A stretch of 64,000 nt of DNA from DATGKK01 sp035294725 (GCA_035294725.1 DATGKK010000145.1:25636-89635); one strand, 5' to 3'. Shown: positions 1 through 10,208, numbered from the stretch's first letter. A program made the numbers and translations. Notes: generated by a model not told the origin, from the letters alone.

Positions 1-1072
1 TCGACACGAGCGGCATGGCGTCGCTCGCCACGATGACGTCGGGGCGGGCGAGCGTCCCCAACAGCACGGAGCGCTCGGTCGGGTCGGCCTCGTCAAGGAA
101 GTCCAAGATGACGAGCCCGGCCGGGTCCTCCCGGCGCAGCTGGTCGAGCCTCACCTCGTCGGCGACCCGCTCGCTGGTCGGCAGGTAGGTGAGCGAGCTG
201 GGCGCGAGCTTGCGCGCCCGCAACCCCTCGGCCGAGAGGAAGGCAGCCCCGATCACGGTGGACGCGTATCCGTACGGGTAGGCCTCGGTGGTGACGCGGC
301 CGCCCTCGCGCCGGCACCGGTCGACGAGATCGAGCACCCTGTCGACGTGGCGCGTCGCCGAGCTGTTCACGTGGCAGTAGTGCACGAGCCCGCCGGTCTC
401 GGCCGCGGCCCGCACGATCTCCTCGGCTCCGTCGGCGAGCCCGTGCGGCGCCACCTCCACGAGCTCTCGGCAGTGGGTGAAGGTCGGGACGCCTCTGCTG
501 GCCGCGAGCGCCGAGACGGCGAGGTACTCCTCGGGTGGCACCTCCGGCGCGTAGCCGAGCAGGAACCCGATGCCGATGGCGCCGTCCGCGAGGTCTCTTC
601 CGAGAAGGTCTAGGAGCTCGCCAAGCTGGCGGGCCGAGAGGGTGCCCCGCCACTCCCGCTCGCCGAGGACTCCGAGAGCGTCCGCGAGGTGCCGTGGAGC
701 ACCGCCGCCGAGGACCCGGTGGCGCGCGAGCGCCCATGAGGCCGAGAAGCCGAAGTTGATCGGCGAACCGTCGCTCTCCCGGTCGTAGGAGGCCGCTACG
801 GGGCTGCGACCGGCCTCGAGGTCGAACGCCGTCGTGACACCGTCGCAGGCCTGGAGTCGTCGGCCGGCGAGGCTCTGGGCATGGCTATGGAGGTCGACGA
901 AGCCCGGAAGCACCACCTTGCCGCTCGCCTCGACGATCGTCCGCCCCTCGAGCGGCTCCTCGGACACGGCGCCGACGCAGCCTCTCTCGATCCCGACGTC
1001 GCGGACTGCGTCGAGCCCGGTCTCGGGATCGATGACCCTGCCCCCGCGGATGACGGTGTCGAAGGCGCTCAC
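1..1072 (-). CDS. N-acyl-D-amino-acid deacylase-like amidohydrolase (partial, C-terminus outside window)
   Basis: This is a metal-dependent amidohydrolase of the D-aminoacylase/dihydroorotase superfamily, which hydrolyses an amide or cyclic amide bond in the cytosol. Reading leftward from GTG at 1072, an N-terminal 'amidohydrolase' beta-sandwich entry (TVIRGGRVIDPETG) leads into the metal motif VDLHSHA near residue 67, and later into FTHCREL and VHYCHVN histidine/cysteine segments typical of the family. About 357 residues are visible; family members are 480-580, so the end is missing. The start is supported by a TATGCT hexamer ending 6 nt upstream. It is divergent from recC. The substrate cannot be told from the sequence; D-aminoacylase, hydantoinase-like or other N-acyl amino acid substrates are all possible. 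Confidence 0.75.
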   Translation of the reverse strand, partial: MSAFDTVIRGGRVIDPETGLDAVRDVGIERGCVGAVSEEPLEGRTIVEASGKVVLPGFVDLHSHAQSLAGRRLQACDGVTTAFDLEAGRSPVAASYDRESDGSPINFGFSASWALARHRVLGGGAPRHLADALGVLGEREWRGTLSARQLGELLDLLGRDLADGAIGIGFLLGYAPEVPPEEYLAVSALAASRGVPTFTHCRELVEVAPHGLADGAEEIVRAAAETGGLVHYCHVNSSATRHVDRVLDLVDRCRREGGRVTTEAYPYGYASTVIGAAFLSAEGLRARKLAPSSLTYLPTSERVADEVRLDQLRREDPAGLVILDFLDEADPTERSVLLGTLARPDVIVASDAMPLVS

Positions 1073-1078
1073 AGGTCG

Positions 1079-1084
1079 AGCATA
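1079..1084 (-). promoter_or_regulatory. -10 hexamer TATGCT, leaderless
   Basis: TATGCT ends 6 nt before the GTG of the leftward amidohydrolase and no Shine-Dalgarno sequence is visible, so transcription probably begins at the start codon. Confidence 0.5.
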
Positions 1085-1181
1085 CGGAGCCACGACCAGG
1101 CCGGGCGGTGGTGGAGGGTTGCGTGCTGCGCCCGAAGCGGCCCTTCCGCACGACACAGCCGTTCTGTAGCCTCCGGGCGGA

Positions 1182-4100
1182 ATGCTGCGCGTCTACCGCT
1201 CCGAGCGTGCCGACCTCCTGGTCGGAGCGCTCGGCGATTTGCTGCTCGACCCGATCAAGGATCCGATGGCGACCGAGGTGATCGCAGTGCCCACCCGCGG
1301 CGTGGAGCGCTGGCTCAGCCAGCGGCTGTCGCATCGCCTCGGAGCAGCTCCGAGTGGTGGCGACGGGATCTGCGCCAACGTCGAGTTTCCCTTCCCGGGC
1401 TCGCTCGTCGGGGATGCGATCTCGATCGCGTGCGGCGTCGATCCCGAGGCCGACCCGTGGCCGCCGGACCGTTCGGTCTGGACCCTCCTCGAGCTCGTGG
1501 ACGAGCACCTCGGCGAGAAGTGGCTCGAGCCGCTGGCAGACCACCTGAGAGCCGGGTCACCAGAGAGCGCCCGCAATTCGGGGCATCTGCGCAGGTTCGC
1601 AACGGTTCGGCATCTCGCCGACCTCTACGACCGCTATGCCGTCCACCGCCCCGACCTGGTGCGCGGCTGGGCGAATCCGACCGCCTCGGGCGAGGTGGAC
1701 GACCACTGGCAGGCCGAGCTGTGGCGCCGGCTGAGAGGGCGCATAGGGTCACCCGGCCCGGCTGAGCGGCTCGAGACGGCGGCCGCCCGCATCGCCGAGA
1801 GCCCCGAATTGCTCGACCTCCCCTCCCGGCTCTCGTTGTTCGGGTTGACCCGTCTCCCGGCGAGCCACCTCCGAATCCTCGAGGCGATCGCCCGGAACCG
1901 GGACGTGCACCTGTTCCTGCTGCATCCTTCCGACCAGCTCTGGAGCTCGGTGGCCGAGGCGCTCGATTCCGTGGCCGTCCCACCTGTGGCGCGCAGCGAC
2001 GACCCGACTGCCACCCTGGGGGTCAACCCTCTCCTGCGCTCATGGGGCCGCGACTCGCGAGAGATGCAGCTCGTGCTCCATGCGCATGGCGTGACGCGAA
2101 GCGAGCATCGGCCGGTGCCGGAGCCGCCAGGCGGAGCGCGCACGCTGCTCGCGCGGCTCCAGTCGGACATCCGGGCGGACAGGTGCCCTCCCGGCGCCCC
2201 GGCGCTTGGCACCGAGGCTGACGAGCGGCCGGTCCTCGACCCGGACGACGACAGCCTCCGGGTCCACTCCTGTCACGGGCACCTGCGCCAGGTGGAGGTG
2301 ATGCGGGATGCGATCCTTCACCTGCTCGCAGCAGATGCGACGCTCGAGCCGCGTGACGTCATCGTGATGTGCCCGGACATCGAGTCGTTCGCACCGCTCA
2401 TCCACGCCGTGTTCGGTGCGAGCAGCGGGCAGCTTGCGACCGGGAGCGTGGATGAGCCGCCGGTCGAGCCCGAGCCGGGCACCCCGCAGATCCGCATCCG
2501 GCTCGCCGACCGGTCGATCCGACAGACCAATCCGGTGCTCGGCGTGGCGGCGCAGCTGCTCGAGCTCGCAGCCGGTCGTGTCACGGCCTCCGAGGTGCTC
2601 GACCTCGCGGGCCGGGAGCCGGTGGCCCGCCGTTTCCTCCTGAGCGAGCAGGATCTCGGCCAGCTGGCGCAGTGGATCGCAGTGACTGGGATCCGTTGGG
2701 GGCTGGATGCCGAGCACCGCCGGCAGTGGCACCTCGAGCAGGTACGCGACGGCACGTTCGACGCTGGTCTCGACCGCCTCCTGCTCGGCGTCGCCATGGC
2801 GGAGGAAGATCACCGCCTCTTCGAGGGGGTGCTCCCCGTCGACGACGTGTCGAGCGGAGCGGTGGAGCTGGCTGGCCGTTTTGCCGAGCTCGTCGCACGG
2901 CTCCACGTCGCGATCACAAGGCTCGAGGGGTGCCACCCGATCGCCGAGTGGGCGACGGCGCTGATCGAGGCAACCGAGAGCCTCGCACTCGCGGGACCGC
3001 ACGAGCAGTGGCAACACGAGCAGCTCCGCTCCCTCCTCGCCGACGTCACCGAGGCGGCCGCCACCGCCGGCAAGAGGTCGTCCGCCGCCATCGCGTCCGA
3101 CGGCGCTCGTCGGGAGGCCGGAGCGCTGCTCGACCTCTCCGAGCTCCGGTCGCTGCTCGACGACCGCCTCCGGGGGCGCCCGACTCGGGCGAACTTCCGC
3201 ACTGGCGACCTCACGATCTGCACGCTCGTGCCGATGCGCTCAGTTCCCCATCGGGTCGTCGGGCTGCTCGGTCTCGACGACGGGGCCTTCCCCCGCCACC
3301 TCGTCGCCGACGGCGACGACCTCCTGCTCGCCGATCCCCACATCGGGGATCGAGATGCCCGCTCCGAGGACCGTCAGCTTCTCCTCGACGCCCTCCTCGC
3401 CGCGACCGAGCACCTCGTGGTCACCTACGAGGGCAGGGATCCTCGCACGAACCAAGAACGCTCTCCGTGCGTCCCGATCGCCGAGTTGCTCGACGTCGTC
3501 GACCGCACCGTGCGCCCACCGGAGGGCTCCGCGTGCAGCAGGGCACGTGAGCTCGTCGTGGTCGAGCACCCACTGCAGTCCTTCGACGTCCGCAACTTCC
3601 AGCCAGGTGAGCTCGCCGGCAAGGGCCCGTGGAGCTTCGACCCCGTTGGCCTGCACGGCGCCCGCGCCCGCTCGGCGCCGCCGGAGGACCCGCCGCCGTT
3701 CCTCTCGACGCCGCTCGACCGCCTCGACGACCAGGTGGTCCAGCTCGACTCGCTCGTCCGCTTCGTCGAATCGCCCGTGGCGGCCTTCTGTCGGGAGCGG
3801 CTCGGATGGTATCCACACGGCGGCAGCGACGACGTGAGGGACTCCCTGCCGGTCCAGCTCGAGGCGCTCGAGACATGGGATATCGGGGATCACCTCCTCG
3901 GCGCTCGCCTGTCGGGAGCGACGCCCGAGCAGGCGCGAGCCGCCGAGAGGGCGAGAGGGCTCCTGCCGCCGGGAGCCCTCGCTGACGCGGTGCTGTCGCC
4001 GGTCGAGGAGACGGTGGAAGCGCTCGTCGCCGCTGTCGAGCGCACGGTGTCCGCCGCCGCCACGCCGAGGTCGGTCGAGGTCAACGTCCGCCTCCCCGAC

Positions 4101-4739
4101 GGCCGCAGCCTGGTCGGCACCGTCCCCGACGTCTACGAGATCAACCGAGGGGCCGATAGCGAGAGGCGGTCGAGGATCGTCCGCTGCCTCTACTCCGCTC
4201 TCGGGCCGAAGCACCGGCTCGCCGCCTGGGTCCGCTTCCTCGCGCTCAGCGCTGCCCATCCCGACCGGGAGGTCTCGGCGACCACGGTCGGACGCGGGCA
4301 GGGCACCGCCGGGTCTGGCCCGCTCATCTCGAGGGCGTCGCTCCCACCGCTCGGAGCAAGCCCGGACGAACGCCGGCAGCTGTCCCTCGCACAGCTCGGG
4401 GTGCTCGTCGACCTCTACGACCGCGGGATGCGCGAGCCGTTGCCGATCTTTCCGAAGACCTCGGAAGCCTTCGTCGACGCTCTGCGACACGAAGAGCCGG
4501 TCGTCGCCCGCTGCCAGAAGAGATGGCAGACGACGAGGCAGACCAGGGGTGAGGACCTCGAGGCGGCTCACCTGCTGGTCCTCGGAGGCAGGCGGAGCTT
4601 CGCGGAGCTGCTGGCCGAGCCGCCGCGACCGGATGAGTCGGGCCCGGGCTGGTCGACGGAGCGCTCCCGTCTCGGTCGCCTCGCGCGCCGGTTGTGGGAG
4701 CCGCTCCTCGCCCACGAGACCCAGGAGCATGGGCGGTGA
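1182..4739 (+). CDS. recC: RecBCD exonuclease V, gamma subunit RecC
   Basis: RecC is the Chi-recognising scaffold of the RecBCD helicase-nuclease that resects double-strand breaks for RecA loading. The 1185-residue product starts with the characteristic segment in which VPTRGVERWLSQRL follows an MLRVYRSERADLL entry, and it keeps the RecC-type inactive helicase and nuclease folds over its whole length (E. coli RecC is 1122 residues). The ATG at 1182 has a TAGCCT hexamer 9 nt upstream and no obvious ribosome-binding site. It is the first gene of recC-recB-recD, and its TGA overlaps the GTG of recB by 4 nt, which implies translational coupling. No LexA-type box was seen in the 109-bp divergent spacer. 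Confidence 0.92.
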   Translation: MLRVYRSERADLLVGALGDLLLDPIKDPMATEVIAVPTRGVERWLSQRLSHRLGAAPSGGDGICANVEFPFPGSLVGDAISIACGVDPEADPWPPDRSVWTLLELVDEHLGEKWLEPLADHLRAGSPESARNSGHLRRFATVRHLADLYDRYAVHRPDLVRGWANPTASGEVDDHWQAELWRRLRGRIGSPGPAERLETAAARIAESPELLDLPSRLSLFGLTRLPASHLRILEAIARNRDVHLFLLHPSDQLWSSVAEALDSVAVPPVARSDDPTATLGVNPLLRSWGRDSREMQLVLHAHGVTRSEHRPVPEPPGGARTLLARLQSDIRADRCPPGAPALGTEADERPVLDPDDDSLRVHSCHGHLRQVEVMRDAILHLLAADATLEPRDVIVMCPDIESFAPLIHAVFGASSGQLATGSVDEPPVEPEPGTPQIRIRLADRSIRQTNPVLGVAAQLLELAAGRVTASEVLDLAGREPVARRFLLSEQDLGQLAQWIAVTGIRWGLDAEHRRQWHLEQVRDGTFDAGLDRLLLGVAMAEEDHRLFEGVLPVDDVSSGAVELAGRFAELVARLHVAITRLEGCHPIAEWATALIEATESLALAGPHEQWQHEQLRSLLADVTEAAATAGKRSSAAIASDGARREAGALLDLSELRSLLDDRLRGRPTRANFRTGDLTICTLVPMRSVPHRVVGLLGLDDGAFPRHLVADGDDLLLADPHIGDRDARSEDRQLLLDALLAATEHLVVTYEGRDPRTNQERSPCVPIAELLDVVDRTVRPPEGSACSRARELVVVEHPLQSFDVRNFQPGELAGKGPWSFDPVGLHGARARSAPPEDPPPFLSTPLDRLDDQVVQLDSLVRFVESPVAAFCRERLGWYPHGGSDDVRDSLPVQLEALETWDIGDHLLGARLSGATPEQARAAERARGLLPPGALADAVLSPVEETVEALVAAVERTVSAAATPRSVEVNVRLPDGRSLVGTVPDVYEINRGADSERRSRIVRCLYSALGPKHRLAAWVRFLALSAAHPDREVSATTVGRGQGTAGSGPLISRASLPPLGASPDERRQLSLAQLGVLVDLYDRGMREPLPIFPKTSEAFVDALRHEEPVVARCQKRWQTTRQTRGEDLEAAHLLVLGGRRSFAELLAEPPRPDESGPGWSTERSRLGRLARRLWEPLLAHETQEHGR

Positions 4740-7700
4740 CGGCGCCGACCACTCCCGCTGCCGCCTGCCACGAGGTGGAGCCCGCCCGCTTCGACCTCGG
4801 CGGTCCGCTGCCCGGACCGGGCGTCACGGTGCTCGAGGCAAGCGCCGGGACGGGAAAGACCTTCACGATCGCAGGGCTCGTGGCGAGGTTCGTCGCCGAG
4901 GGAACACCGATCTCCGACGTCCTCGCGGTCACGTTCACGCGCCTTGCTACCGGTGAGCTGCGCGACCGCGTCCGGGCGCGGCTCGTCTCGGCAGAAGACG
5001 GGCTCTCTCGCCTCCTCGCGACGGGTCAGCCGCCGCCACCGGACGACACTGTCCTCGGCCTTCTCTCGCGCGGCAGCCCGGACGAGGTGGAGGTGAGGCG
5101 AGAGCGGCTGGCGGGGGCCCTCACGTCGTTTGACGAGGCGACGATCACGACGACGCACGGCTTCTGCCAGCTCATGCTGACCGGGCTCGGCGTGGCCGGC
5201 GACGTGGCGACTGGGGCGACTCTGCTCGAGGACCCACGCGACGTCGTGGAGGAGGTCGTGGATGACCTCTATATCCGCTGGACGCTCCTCCACGGGCAGG
5301 CCCCGCCGTTCACTCGCCGCGAGGCACTCGAGATCGCAAGGGCGGCCGTGGCCAATCCCGACACGCCGCTCGAGCCTGCATCGGACGAGAGCAGCGCTGG
5401 CCTTCGCCGTCGCCTCGCCGAAGGCGTGAGGAAGGAGGTCCGCCGCCGGCTCCTCGATGCCAACCACCTCACCTTCGACGACCTCCTCGTCCGCCTGCGG
5501 GACGTCTTGACGGACCCGACCCGCGGCGGAGCGGCGGCGAACCGCCTACGGGGCCGCTTCTCGGTCGTGCTCGTGGACGAGTTCCAGGACACGGACCCGA
5601 TCCAGTGGCAGGTGGTGCGCACCGCCTTTGGGTCCGGCCAGACGACGCTCGTGCTCATCGGCGACCCGAAGCAGGCGATCTACGCCTTCCGCGGGGCCGA
5701 TGTGCATGCCTACCTGGAGGCCGCGCGGATCGCTTCTTCGCGCTTCACCCTCGGGGAGAACTGGCGCAGCGATGGGGACCTGCTTACTGCGCTCGACGCG
5801 CTCCTCGATCCGCTCCGCCTCGGCCATCCGGAGATCCGCTACCGGCAGGTGCGGGCTGCACCTGCTCATCTGCGCCCCGGCCTCGTCGGCGCACCGTCGT
5901 CCGCATGCCTGCGGGCCCGGCTCGTGCCGGTGAACGCCAGTGGAACCACCAGAACGAACCTCGGGGACGTGGTCAAGCAGTCGGCGGTGGCCTACATCGC
6001 CGCCGACCTGGCTGCCGACGTCGTGGCGCTCCTCGACTCGAACGCCGAGGTCGTCGCGTACGCGGACGACGGCAGCGAGCGTTCCCGGCGCCGTGTGGCT
6101 CCGGGCGACGTGGCGGTCCTCGTCGCAACGAACGAGCAGACGCGCATCGTCCAGCAGGGGCTGCGCGCGGCTGGCGTGCCGGCCGTCGTGGCAGGCGCCG
6201 GGAGCGTGCTCGCCACGACGGCCGGCGACGAGTGGCTCCGCCTCCTCGAGGCGATGGAGCAGCCGGCCGACCGGGGACGGGCCGTGGCCCTCGCCCTCAC
6301 TCCCTTCCTCGGTCTTGCCGCCGACGAGGTCGCGGCGGCGGACGACGAGGAGTGGGAGCGCATCCACGCGAAGCTCCACCGCTGGAGCGACATCCTGCGC
6401 CACCGCGGAGTGGCGGCGCTGTTCCGGTCCGTTCTGGCGTCCGAGGACGTGCCAGGTCGGCTGCTTCGGCGTCCGGACGGCGAACGCCAGCTCACCGACC
6501 TCGGCCACATCGCTCAGCTGCTCCACGCAGAGGCCTCCGAGGGCAAGCACGGACCGCCGGCACTGCGTGTCTGGCTGGCCCGGCGGATCGAGGAGGCCGG
6601 CAAGGGTCGCGAGGGCGCCGAGGCCGAGGAGCGGAGCCGTTGGCTTGACTCCGACGCCGACGCCGTGCAGGTGCTCACGGTCCATCGGTCGAAGGGGCTC
6701 GAATTCCCGGTCGTCTATGCCCCGTTCCTCTGGGACGGGTATTTCGGCACCTCGGGCAGCCCGGTCGTGTACCACGACCCCGTCGATGGCGTGCGCAGGC
6801 TCGACGTCGGAGGCAAGGATGCTCCGGGCTACCAGCAGCACTTCGAGCTGGCGAAGGACGAGGAGCGAGGTGAGGCCCTCCGCGAGCTCTACGTGGCCTT
6901 GACTCGCGCACGCCACCAGGCCGTCATCTGGTGGGTACGGGTGAAAGACGCCCGGCACTCGCCGCTCGGGAGGCTGCTGCTCGCCCGCGACGAGGTGGGC
7001 AACGTGGCGACGAGCGGACCTCACCAGCCAAAGGACGAGGAGATGCGCGAGCTGTTCGATGCCGTCGCCCGGCGTGCGCCCGAGGGGCTCGTCGCTGTCG
7101 AGCAGGCGACGATGGGCGAAGGCTCGCCCTGGTCCGGCAGGATCGGGCAGGGGGTGGGGCCGCTGGCTCTCGCCGAGCTCGGCCGGCCGCTCGACCTGCG
7201 CTGGCGGCGCACCTCCTACTCCGGCATCACCGCCTCGGTCCACGGCGGCCCGGCGGTGGGGAGCGAGCCCGAGGAGCCGGGCACCACCGACGAGCCGCTT
7301 TCCGGCGCACCGGTCGAGTGGCTGTCCGGTCCCCGAACGACGAGCGACGGGGAGGAGGCGGATCTGCGAGCTGTGGGATCGCTCTGGTCGGAGCTCCCCG
7401 GCGGCACGGAGATGGGCACGTTCGTCCACAAGGTGCTGGAGGAGGTGGACTTCGCGGCCCCCGAGCTTGACGCCGAGATCAGGCGGGCGGCCGCCACCAC
7501 GCGCACGCACGTCGCACGCTCGCTCGGGTCGACGGACGCTCTGGTGAGCGCCCTCCATGCTGCTATCACGACTCCGCTCGGACCCCTGGCTGGTGGGATC
7601 GCGCTGAGCCGGATCAGGCGGGAAGACCGGCTCGACGAGATGGGCTTCGAACTGCCGGTGGCTGGCGGGGACCGGTCCGACCGCGCCGGCACGGTGGCGA

Positions 7701-8218
7701 CCGCCGATATCGCCCGCCTCTTCGAGCAGTACCAGCCGAGCGGCGGTCAGCTGGCCGGGTACGCCGAGCGGTTGCGGGATCCCCTCCTCGGCACGGACCT
7801 GCGCGGCTACCTGACGGGCAGCCTCGACCTCGTGTTCCGCACCAGAGCCGGCTCGGAGGGGTCCGCGGAGTCGCCTCGCTACTTCGTCGTGGACTACAAG
7901 ACGAACTGGATCGGTGCAGAAGGCGAGCCGCTGTCGGCGTGGCAGTACCGGCCTGCGGTCCTCGAGCTGGAGATGGAACGGATGCACTACCCGCTCCAGG
8001 CGATCCTCTACATGGTCGCCCTCCACCGATACCTGCGGTGGCGGCTGCCCGGTTACCAGCCCGAGACCCACCTCGGCGGGGTTCTCTATCTCTTCCTGCG
8101 CGGCATGTCGGGCCCGGCTACCCCGGCGGTCGGCGGCGCTCCCTGCGGCGTGTTCTCGTGGCGGCCGCCGACAGGACTTGGCACTGCACTGTCGGAGCTG
8201 TTGGAGGCCGGGTCATGA
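4736..8218 (+). CDS. recB: RecBCD exonuclease V, beta subunit RecB (helicase-nuclease)
   Basis: RecB is the 3'-5' SF1A helicase and the only nuclease of RecBCD. Walker A ASAGTGKT lies at residues 35-42, the DEFQDTDP Walker B segment near 281, the helicase motif TVHRSKGLEFPVV in the middle and ALTRAR after it. The C-terminal nuclease domain has its catalytic set: His in GTFVHKVLEEVDF, Asp in GSLDLVF and VDYKTNW near residue 1052. Length 1160 matches E. coli RecB (1180). I take GTG at 4736, which overlaps the recC stop as GTGA; an upstream in-frame start would only add 14 unlike residues. The stop overlaps the recD ATG as ATGA, so the three subunits should be made in equal amounts. Confidence 0.93.
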   Translation: MTAPTTPAAACHEVEPARFDLGGPLPGPGVTVLEASAGTGKTFTIAGLVARFVAEGTPISDVLAVTFTRLATGELRDRVRARLVSAEDGLSRLLATGQPPPPDDTVLGLLSRGSPDEVEVRRERLAGALTSFDEATITTTHGFCQLMLTGLGVAGDVATGATLLEDPRDVVEEVVDDLYIRWTLLHGQAPPFTRREALEIARAAVANPDTPLEPASDESSAGLRRRLAEGVRKEVRRRLLDANHLTFDDLLVRLRDVLTDPTRGGAAANRLRGRFSVVLVDEFQDTDPIQWQVVRTAFGSGQTTLVLIGDPKQAIYAFRGADVHAYLEAARIASSRFTLGENWRSDGDLLTALDALLDPLRLGHPEIRYRQVRAAPAHLRPGLVGAPSSACLRARLVPVNASGTTRTNLGDVVKQSAVAYIAADLAADVVALLDSNAEVVAYADDGSERSRRRVAPGDVAVLVATNEQTRIVQQGLRAAGVPAVVAGAGSVLATTAGDEWLRLLEAMEQPADRGRAVALALTPFLGLAADEVAAADDEEWERIHAKLHRWSDILRHRGVAALFRSVLASEDVPGRLLRRPDGERQLTDLGHIAQLLHAEASEGKHGPPALRVWLARRIEEAGKGREGAEAEERSRWLDSDADAVQVLTVHRSKGLEFPVVYAPFLWDGYFGTSGSPVVYHDPVDGVRRLDVGGKDAPGYQQHFELAKDEERGEALRELYVALTRARHQAVIWWVRVKDARHSPLGRLLLARDEVGNVATSGPHQPKDEEMRELFDAVARRAPEGLVAVEQATMGEGSPWSGRIGQGVGPLALAELGRPLDLRWRRTSYSGITASVHGGPAVGSEPEEPGTTDEPLSGAPVEWLSGPRTTSDGEEADLRAVGSLWSELPGGTEMGTFVHKVLEEVDFAAPELDAEIRRAAATTRTHVARSLGSTDALVSALHAAITTPLGPLAGGIALSRIRREDRLDEMGFELPVAGGDRSDRAGTVATADIARLFEQYQPSGGQLAGYAERLRDPLLGTDLRGYLTGSLDLVFRTRAGSEGSAESPRYFVVDYKTNWIGAEGEPLSAWQYRPAVLELEMERMHYPLQAILYMVALHRYLRWRLPGYQPETHLGGVLYLFLRGMSGPATPAVGGAPCGVFSWRPPTGLGTALSELLEAGS

Positions 8219-10149
8219 CGGCGACCCTCGATGCCGGACTCGTGCTCGGCGTGCCCGAGGAGTCACTCCTCGGCGCGCTCAACCGGCACCGCGTCCTTGC
8301 TCCGGCCGACATCCACGTCGCCCGCCGCCTCGCCCGCCTTGCCGACGAGTCCGACGAGCTCGTCCTCCTCGCGACCGCCTTCGCCGTCCGGGCCCCGCGC
8401 CTCGGGCATGTCTGGGCCGACCTCGGCTCGCTGCGCGAGACGGCCGAAGAGGAGATCGAGGACGAGGCGGATCTTGGGGCACTGCCCTGGCCGGAGCCTG
8501 GGGCATGGCTGGAACGGGTCGAGGCGAGCCCGCTCGTTGCCGTCGGTGAGGCGGAGTCCGAGGTTGCGCCACTCCGCCTGGTCGGTTCCTCGCTGTATCT
8601 CGACCGCTACTGGCGCGACGAGCGAGCAGTCGCCGCCGATCTGCTCGCCCGTTCGGCTGAGGTCCCCCCCGGCGACGCCTCCGGAGGGACGGCGGTGTCG
8701 TCGCTGCGGGAGGCGATCTCACAACTGTTCGGCGCCGAGGACGACGCGGAGCAGCGCTGGGCGGTGGCGGTGTCGGCTCTTCGCGGGCTCGCCGTTGTCG
8801 CCGGAGGTCCCGGCACTGGGAAGACCACCACGGTGGCGCGGCTGATCGGCCTGCTTGCGGAGCAGTCGGCGACGGCGGGGAGCGAGCCTCCCCTCGTGGC
8901 GCTCGCAGCGCCGACCGGCAAGGCGGCGAACCGCATGCAAGAGGCGGTGCGCGCGGCCGCAGTGCAGCTGCCGGTGAGTGAAGCGGTGCGCCGGCAACTG
9001 CTCGCTCTCGAGGCCTCGACCGTCCACCGTCTGCTCCGGCCGTACTCCTACACCTCGAGCCGCTTCCGCTATCACCGCCGCAACCGGCTCCCTCACGACG
9101 TCGTCGTCGTCGACGAGACCTCGATGCTGTCGCTGTGGCTGATGGCCCGGCTCGTCGAGGCTGTTCGCGAGGACGCCCGCCTCGTGTTCGTCGGCGACCC
9201 GGAGCAGCTGGTCTCCGTCGAGGCCGGCGCGGTGCTCGGCGACATCGTCGGCCCGGCCTCCTCGGGCCTGCGCATGCACGCCCGCGCGCGACGACAGGTG
9301 CGCGAGGCGACGGGAGCCGACCTTTCGGTAGTGGACCTGCCAGAGGAGTCCTCGGCGATCGGCGACGGGGTCGTCCTGCTCAGCACGAACCACCGTTTCG
9401 GCGGGGTGCTGGCCCGGCTCGCCGAGGCCGTCCGCCGCGGGGACGCCGACGAGGTGATCGGCGTGCTTCGGGACCCCGCCGGCGACAAGGGCGGAGGAAC
9501 CGTGGACTGGCTGCCCGTCGACGCCGCCGAGGCCGGAGAGCACGAGCTTGCGCCGATCCGCCTGCTCGCCTGCGACGCGGGCAGGAGCATCGTGGACGCG
9601 GCCAGGCTGGGTGACGGGGCCGGAGCGTTGGCGGCGCTCGGCTCGTGGCGGATCCTCTGCGCGCACCGCCGCGGGCCGGCCGGCGTGTCGGCGTGGAACG
9701 AGCGGGTGGAGCGCTGGCTCTCAGCGGAGATCGAGGCCTTCTCCACCGGCGGCGAGTGGTACGTCGGGCGGCCGGTTATCGTCACGGCGAACGACTACGG
9801 CCTTCGCCTGTTCAACGGGGACACCGGCGTGCTCGTCGCACGCGACCCGGTCGGAGTGGAAGTCGCCTTCGAACGAGGCCCGATCAGCCCATCACGGCTG
9901 TCGGAGGTGGACACGGTCTACTCGATGACCGTCCATAAAGCCCAGGGCTCAGAGTTCGACTCGGTGGCCGTCGTGCTGCCGCAGCCAAGCTCACGCCTGC
10001 TCACTCGGCAGCTCCTCTACACGGCCGTGACGCGGGCTCGGAACCGGCTGCTCATCGCCAGCACGGAGGAGTCGCTGCGAGCCGCCGTTGAGCGCCCGAT
10101 CGCCCGGGCCTCGGGTCTCACCGAGCGGCTCTGGGGCGCCAGCCGCTGA
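8215..10149 (+). CDS. recD: RecBCD exonuclease V, alpha subunit RecD (5'-3' helicase)
   Basis: RecD is the fast 5'-3' SF1B helicase of RecBCD. The N-terminal domain (about 1-150) that contacts RecC is followed by Walker A GGPGTGKTT near residue 198, Walker B VVVDETSMLS near 297, the QL loop of FVGDPEQL, and the C-terminal UvrD_C_2 part with TVHKAQGSEFDSV and YTAVTRAR. The product is 644 residues against 608 in E. coli; much of the excess is an insertion between the helicase lobes (roughly residues 360-460). The ATG at 8215 overlaps the recB stop by 4 nt. It is the last gene of the operon and converges on the GH1 gene. Confidence 0.93.
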   Translation: MTATLDAGLVLGVPEESLLGALNRHRVLAPADIHVARRLARLADESDELVLLATAFAVRAPRLGHVWADLGSLRETAEEEIEDEADLGALPWPEPGAWLERVEASPLVAVGEAESEVAPLRLVGSSLYLDRYWRDERAVAADLLARSAEVPPGDASGGTAVSSLREAISQLFGAEDDAEQRWAVAVSALRGLAVVAGGPGTGKTTTVARLIGLLAEQSATAGSEPPLVALAAPTGKAANRMQEAVRAAAVQLPVSEAVRRQLLALEASTVHRLLRPYSYTSSRFRYHRRNRLPHDVVVVDETSMLSLWLMARLVEAVREDARLVFVGDPEQLVSVEAGAVLGDIVGPASSGLRMHARARRQVREATGADLSVVDLPEESSAIGDGVVLLSTNHRFGGVLARLAEAVRRGDADEVIGVLRDPAGDKGGGTVDWLPVDAAEAGEHELAPIRLLACDAGRSIVDAARLGDGAGALAALGSWRILCAHRRGPAGVSAWNERVERWLSAEIEAFSTGGEWYVGRPVIVTANDYGLRLFNGDTGVLVARDPVGVEVAFERGPISPSRLSEVDTVYSMTVHKAQGSEFDSVAVVLPQPSSRLLTRQLLYTAVTRARNRLLIASTEESLRAAVERPIARASGLTERLWGASR

Positions 10150-10173
10150 TCACGCTGTCGTCCGGCGACGCCA

Positions 10174-10194
10174 CTGGGCCCGGAGGGGGTCCAG
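10174..10194. terminator. Hairpin between convergent recD and GH1 genes
   Basis: CTGGGCCC and GGGTCCAG pair over 8 bp (one G-T) around the loop GGAGG. It has no U tract, but it sits in the 59-bp convergent gap where a bidirectional terminator is expected. Confidence 0.4.
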
Positions 10195-10208
10195 CCGATG
10201 CGACGGCG

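Noticed and set aside
5546..8071. An 841-codon open frame antisense to recB
   Set aside because: High G+C leaves stop-free antisense frames. recB has all helicase and nuclease motifs and the antisense product resembles nothing.
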